Assembly: GCF_000218895.1 (NCBI RefSeq)
Contig: NC_015703.1
Span: forward strand, 4,291,001 to 4,355,000
Length of the DNA stretch: 64,000 nt
Direction of reading: 5' to 3'
From: Runella slithyformis DSM 19594
GTDB lineage: Bacteria; Bacteroidota; Bacteroidia; Cytophagales; Spirosomataceae
Shown: piece by piece, positions 61,043 through 64,000 of the stretch
Layout: each line of letters starts with the position of its first letter
How positions within the stretch are numbered: the first letter of the stretch is position 1
Program-made: the position numbers and the translations under genes
Notes under the pieces: model-generated
Database searches by the model: none
What the model was told of the DNA's origin: nothing
The model's input: the letters and a program-made list of their open reading frames with translations, nothing else

Positions 61043-61183
61043 TTCTCTATGAATAGGGGTTGAAAAACTTACCGTGTTTCTGCTGCTGAACTTGGAAAGT
61101 TTGAGTAAATAAGTTGTATTTGCAAACAAATTAACAGCCAATCGGCCAAACTATCAAACTTTTCACCCAATACCCGGAAAAAC

Positions 61184-61882
61184 GTGTCTCTTATTGTAAG
61201 TATTGATACTTCTACGCGTGGCTGCTCGGTTGCTTTGCATCAAAACGGCCAATTGCTCACCGCATATGACCTGTTGGCCGAAAAATCGTCGTCGGGCATG
61301 CTCACCACGCTCATTCAGCAGGCTGTCGAGCACGCCGGCTTTCACCTTTCCGAGCTGGATGCCGTGGCAGTTGCCAAAGGCCCCGGCTCGTATACGGGAC
61401 TCCGAATCGCCGTTTCCACAGCCAAGGGCCTGTGCTTCGCGCTCGATAAACCCCTGCTTTCCGTCAACACCCTCGAAGCTATGGCCCTGCAGGTCAGTGG
61501 TTTTTACAACGATAGTTCGCTTTTGTGCCCTATGCTCGACGCCCGACGTATGGAAGTATACTGCGCCGTCTTTGACCGGACCTTGCGGTACGTAGAGCCT
61601 ACGCAGGCCAAGATCATCGAGAGCGAGTCGTTCGCGGAGTTGTTACAAACTCATAAGGTCGTGTTCTTCGGCGACGGTGCCGCTAAGTGCAGAGCCGTCT
61701 TTGGAGCATACGAAAATGCGGTCTTTCTGCCCGTGGATCTGTATCCTTCGGCCAAAACGGTAGGGCAACTGGCAGTGGAGCTGTTTGAAAGCCGGCACTT
61801 TGAAGATCCGGAGACCTTTGAGCCCTTTTACCTGAAAGAATTTATGACCACCGTTCCCAAAAAGGCGCGGGTGGGTTTGTAA
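61184..61882 (+). CDS. tsaB: tRNA threonylcarbamoyladenosine biosynthesis protein TsaB
   Basis: A 232-residue ASKHA-fold protein that pairs with TsaD and TsaE for t6A formation. Signatures are IVSIDTSTRGCSVALHQNGQ, SSGMLTTLIQQAVEHAG and VAKGPGSYTGLRIAVSTAKG. The start codon is GTG at 61184; no ATG fits the family N-terminus. It works in the same pathway as the Sua5 enzyme at 43654-44616. The lipoprotein propeller gene follows after ~200 bp. Confidence 0.95.
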   Translation: MSLIVSIDTSTRGCSVALHQNGQLLTAYDLLAEKSSSGMLTTLIQQAVEHAGFHLSELDAVAVAKGPGSYTGLRIAVSTAKGLCFALDKPLLSVNTLEAMALQVSGFYNDSSLLCPMLDARRMEVYCAVFDRTLRYVEPTQAKIIESESFAELLQTHKVVFFGDGAAKCRAVFGAYENAVFLPVDLYPSAKTVGQLAVELFESRHFEDPETFEPFYLKEFMTTVPKKARVGL

Positions 61883-62077
61883 TGAATGTTAAAAATCAAC
61901 GATCCTTTTTTGAAATCATACTTTTTGGCGTTATACATTTTTGATTTATCATTTTATATTTTACAGTTTCTTAAACGATTTTGCCGCAGATGTATGGTCT
62001 GCAAAGTACTATTAAAAGGCATTTGCCGTTTTTATCAGAGGTTTAACTGTATTCAAAAAAAACAGATGAGTTGTTTC

Positions 62078-63181
62078 ATGAAAAAAATCATTCTTCCTTT
62101 CCTCGGCCTGGCAGTATTGGCAGGCTGTTCTAAAACAAAAGACCCGATGCCTAAGGGCATTGATGCCGTTTTTGTGGGAAGCAGTGACAATAAACTCTAC
62201 GCTATCCATTCCAAGACCGGCGCCAAACTTTGGGAATTTACGGCCAAATCGGCCGTGCATTCGTCGCCGGCCTTGGGGAATGGCCTCGTGATCCTGGGGA
62301 GTTCGGACGAAAATGTGTATACCCTTGATATTCAAACAGGAGCCAAAGTGTGGGAGTTTGCCTCCGGCATGCGCATTTCTTCGGCCCCTTTTTATGCCGA
62401 TGGTACCGTATACGCGGGCATGGGCAGTACCTCCAATTTTACCAGTAAACTCTACGCTCTGAATGTGGTCAACGGCAGTAAAAAGTGGGAGTTTTCGGCC
62501 GATGGCCTTAATGTCTCATCCTGCACCGTTGTCAACGGGAAAGTATATGTGGGCGGCTTTACCAATCTATACGCGTTGGATGCCCAAACGGGGAAAAAAC
62601 AGTGGGAGTTTGTCACGGGTACAGGCGTAGATTCATCGCCTGCGGTGGCCGACGGTATGGTGTATATCGGCAGCAATGATTTTAACGTCTATGCTGTCGA
62701 TGCCCTGACGGGCACCAAAAAATGGCAGTTTGCGACGGGCGGAGAAGTCTCTTCTTCTCCAACCGTAGCCAACGGAACAGTGTATGTCGGCAGTTTTGAC
62801 CGGAAACTCTATGCTTTGGACGCCAAGACGGGTACCAAACAGTGGGAATTAAGAACCGATGGCCCGCTTCTTTCCTCGCCGGTCGTGTCCAAGGGCATTG
62901 TGTATATTGGCAGCAATGATAACAAGCTGTATGCCGTAGATGCGAAAACAGGTGCTAAAAAATGGGAGTTTTGGACTTCCAACCGCATCCAATCTTCGCC
63001 GGTGGCTTCTGATAGCCTGGTGTACGTGGGCAGTCTTGACAATAAACTTTATGCCGTGGATATTCAGTCGGGGGCTAAAAAATGGGATTTTCAGACGGGA
63101 GGCAGCATTTATTCATCGCCGGTGATTCTCAATGCCAAAGGGACCGTATACAGTGCGGGGGTCAGCGGTGCGCAACAATAG
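62078..63181 (+). CDS. PQQ-type beta-propeller lipoprotein
   Basis: A 367-residue lipoprotein. From the ATG at 62078 the signal MKKIILPFLGLAVLAGC (lipobox VLAGC, C17) is clear; the longer frame from 61886 is rejected. Eight ~38-residue repeats follow with the pattern VYVGSxDNKLYAVDAKTG, KKWEF and SSPVV, the PQQ/BamB-like blade signature, which fits a closed eight-bladed propeller. No dehydrogenase residues are visible, so a scaffold or BamB-like function is more likely than a quinoprotein enzyme. Followed by ssrA. Confidence 0.9.
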   Translation: MKKIILPFLGLAVLAGCSKTKDPMPKGIDAVFVGSSDNKLYAIHSKTGAKLWEFTAKSAVHSSPALGNGLVILGSSDENVYTLDIQTGAKVWEFASGMRISSAPFYADGTVYAGMGSTSNFTSKLYALNVVNGSKKWEFSADGLNVSSCTVVNGKVYVGGFTNLYALDAQTGKKQWEFVTGTGVDSSPAVADGMVYIGSNDFNVYAVDALTGTKKWQFATGGEVSSSPTVANGTVYVGSFDRKLYALDAKTGTKQWELRTDGPLLSSPVVSKGIVYIGSNDNKLYAVDAKTGAKKWEFWTSNRIQSSPVASDSLVYVGSLDNKLYAVDIQSGAKKWDFQTGGSIYSSPVILNAKGTVYSAGVSGAQQ

Positions 63182-63316
63182 GCGTATTAATTTTGGCAAC
63201 GTGCGAACTTTTTCGACCTACGCGGGTGTTTAGAATAAACCCGATTTTACCAATGTCTGTTTTCGGTCAGCGCTTTCCGGAAAACAGGTACGGGGCGTAA
63301 CGCATCACTCTTACTT

Positions 63317-63687
63317 GGGGCCGCCATGGTTTTGACAGCGAGTTGAAGCAATACGTATAAGCACGTCGGGACGTGTGCGCGAGTCCTGTTAAAAACACGC
63401 ATAAACAATAGCTGGCGAATATAGCTACGCTATGGCTGCCTAATCCGGAGTGATTAGCCTTTAGCCATCGTTCCTCCAACCTCCGCCTTGCAGGTTGGAT
63501 CAAGGAGCGTCGAAACGTAAGGCTGGTCGGGCGGATGGTGTTAATGCTCGGTGAGACACAACACCTAAGGTGCGGGATGAGGTCTGATTTGAACCTTGCC
63601 TGCGCTCGAAAATCCAATCAAATCTAAGCGTGTAGAAGGCGTACGGTTTCCTTGTTCTGGACGTGGGTTCGACTCCCACCGGCTCCA
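63317..63687 (+). ncRNA. ssrA: Transfer-messenger RNA
   Basis: A 371-nt tmRNA. The acceptor stem pairs GGGGCCG (63317-63323) with CGGCTCC (63680-63686), and GTGGGTTCGACTCCCAC forms the T arm at the 3' end. The tag frame at 63414-63443 reads GGC GAA TAT AGC TAC GCT ATG GCT GCC TAA, giving GEYSYAMAA, close to known Bacteroidota tags. The 3' CCA is not encoded after the discriminator A. It rescues stalled ribosomes with SmpB. A terminator follows. Confidence 0.97.
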
Positions 63688-63698
63688 CAACTAACACA

Positions 63699-63742
63699 AA
63701 TAACCTCTTGACTATCATATAGTTAAGAGGTTATTGTTTTTT
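63699..63742 (+). terminator. Intrinsic terminator after ssrA
   Basis: AATAACCTCTT (63699-63709) pairs with AAGAGGTTATT (63725-63735), with further ACTA/TAGT pairing inside, followed by G and six T. Confidence 0.9.
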
Positions 63743-64000
63743 GGGAGGACAGTTTCAGTAAAATGCTTAAAAACAGGTATACTTTTTGGTCCCGGGTTTC
63801 TTCGTAAATACAAGTCTTTACAATGGGAGTGCAATGTAAGTTACTGTAATACCAAAGTGACATTTTTCCAATGGAGCTTTCCCTTTTTATTGTTGCCGGT
63901 AGGGTTCAAAAATGGGTTTATATGTCAATAACCCAGAAATGCTAAGAACTCTCTAATACGGTAAACTGAATGATATCTAATGTAAAGTCCGTTACAACAG
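63743..64000. other. Right edge, nothing recognised
   Basis: About 260 bp after the ssrA terminator. A 65-codon frame here (63734-63931) overlaps the terminator, has no family match, and is judged chance. No RNA gene or repeat was found. Confidence 0.4.

Noticed and set aside
63734-63931. 65-codon plus-strand frame at the right edge
   Set aside because: It begins inside the ssrA terminator and has no family or promoter support.
1-64000. CRISPR array, insertion sequence or prophage
   Set aside because: No regularly spaced long repeats, transposase motifs or phage structural genes were seen.

Overview
The window looks like a chromosomal segment from a member of the Bacteroidota, most probably order Cytophagales (a Runella/Spirosoma-like relative; the genus is a guess). 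Support comes from many perfect TAnnTTTG -7 promoter boxes, the near absence of Shine-Dalgarno sequences, a Rho factor with a long low-complexity N-terminal insertion, a Mpl ligase, a 3-coathanger C-terminal domain typical of secreted Bacteroidota proteins, and a tmRNA whose tag reads GEYSYAMAA. I see no prophage, insertion sequence, CRISPR array, rRNA or tRNA. Most of the segment is ordinary core genome in short operons.

Layout. 1-2.7 kb: the 5' part of a PIG-L deacetylase, a GH5-like hydrolase and a DinB-like protein. 2.8-8.3 kb: an OmpR-type two-component system followed by envelope-type genes (membrane coiled-coil protein, SPFH lipoprotein, TerB-like protein, LRR protein, small NYKR-repeat secreted protein). 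8.4-20 kb: methyltransferase, hisS, yidC, rho, an RsmI-like methylase with an alpha/beta hydrolase, a collagen-like lipoprotein, purK and a decayed zeta-toxin-like module. 20.5-31 kb: ndh, a second SPFH protein, Uma2, nadA, a sugar nucleotidyltransferase, yidD, an intact zeta-like kinase module with a mini protein kinase, menB and a lone nuoH. 30.7-37 kb: two mini-ORF/terminator cassettes, PcfJ-like, RtcB and valS. 37-51 kb: DoxX-like, Lrp, HAD phosphatase, arginine decarboxylase, glpK, sterol desaturase family, Sua5, BatA-like, ethanolamine permease, xerD, class V aminotransferase and sixA. 51-64 kb: prfC, pgmB, PIG-L, a secreted SASA esterase, HAD phosphatase, APH-like kinase, mpl, tsaB, a PQQ propeller lipoprotein and ssrA.

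The strongest new signal is regulatory. Three promoters at 4831-4888, 5224-5281 and 7757-7814 share one geometry: four TTCTAA-like hexamers at exactly 11-bp steps, the last starting exactly 17 bp before a TAnnTTTG-type -7 box. They lie just downstream of the response regulator/kinase pair and probably define its regulon. Other signals are a duplicated ~55-nt small-RNA-like element (47501 on + and 53537 on -), two zeta-kinase modules with a shared type of small upstream partner, tandem mini-ORF/attenuator-like cassettes before a PcfJ-RtcB pair, and a repeat-like in-frame insertion in valS.
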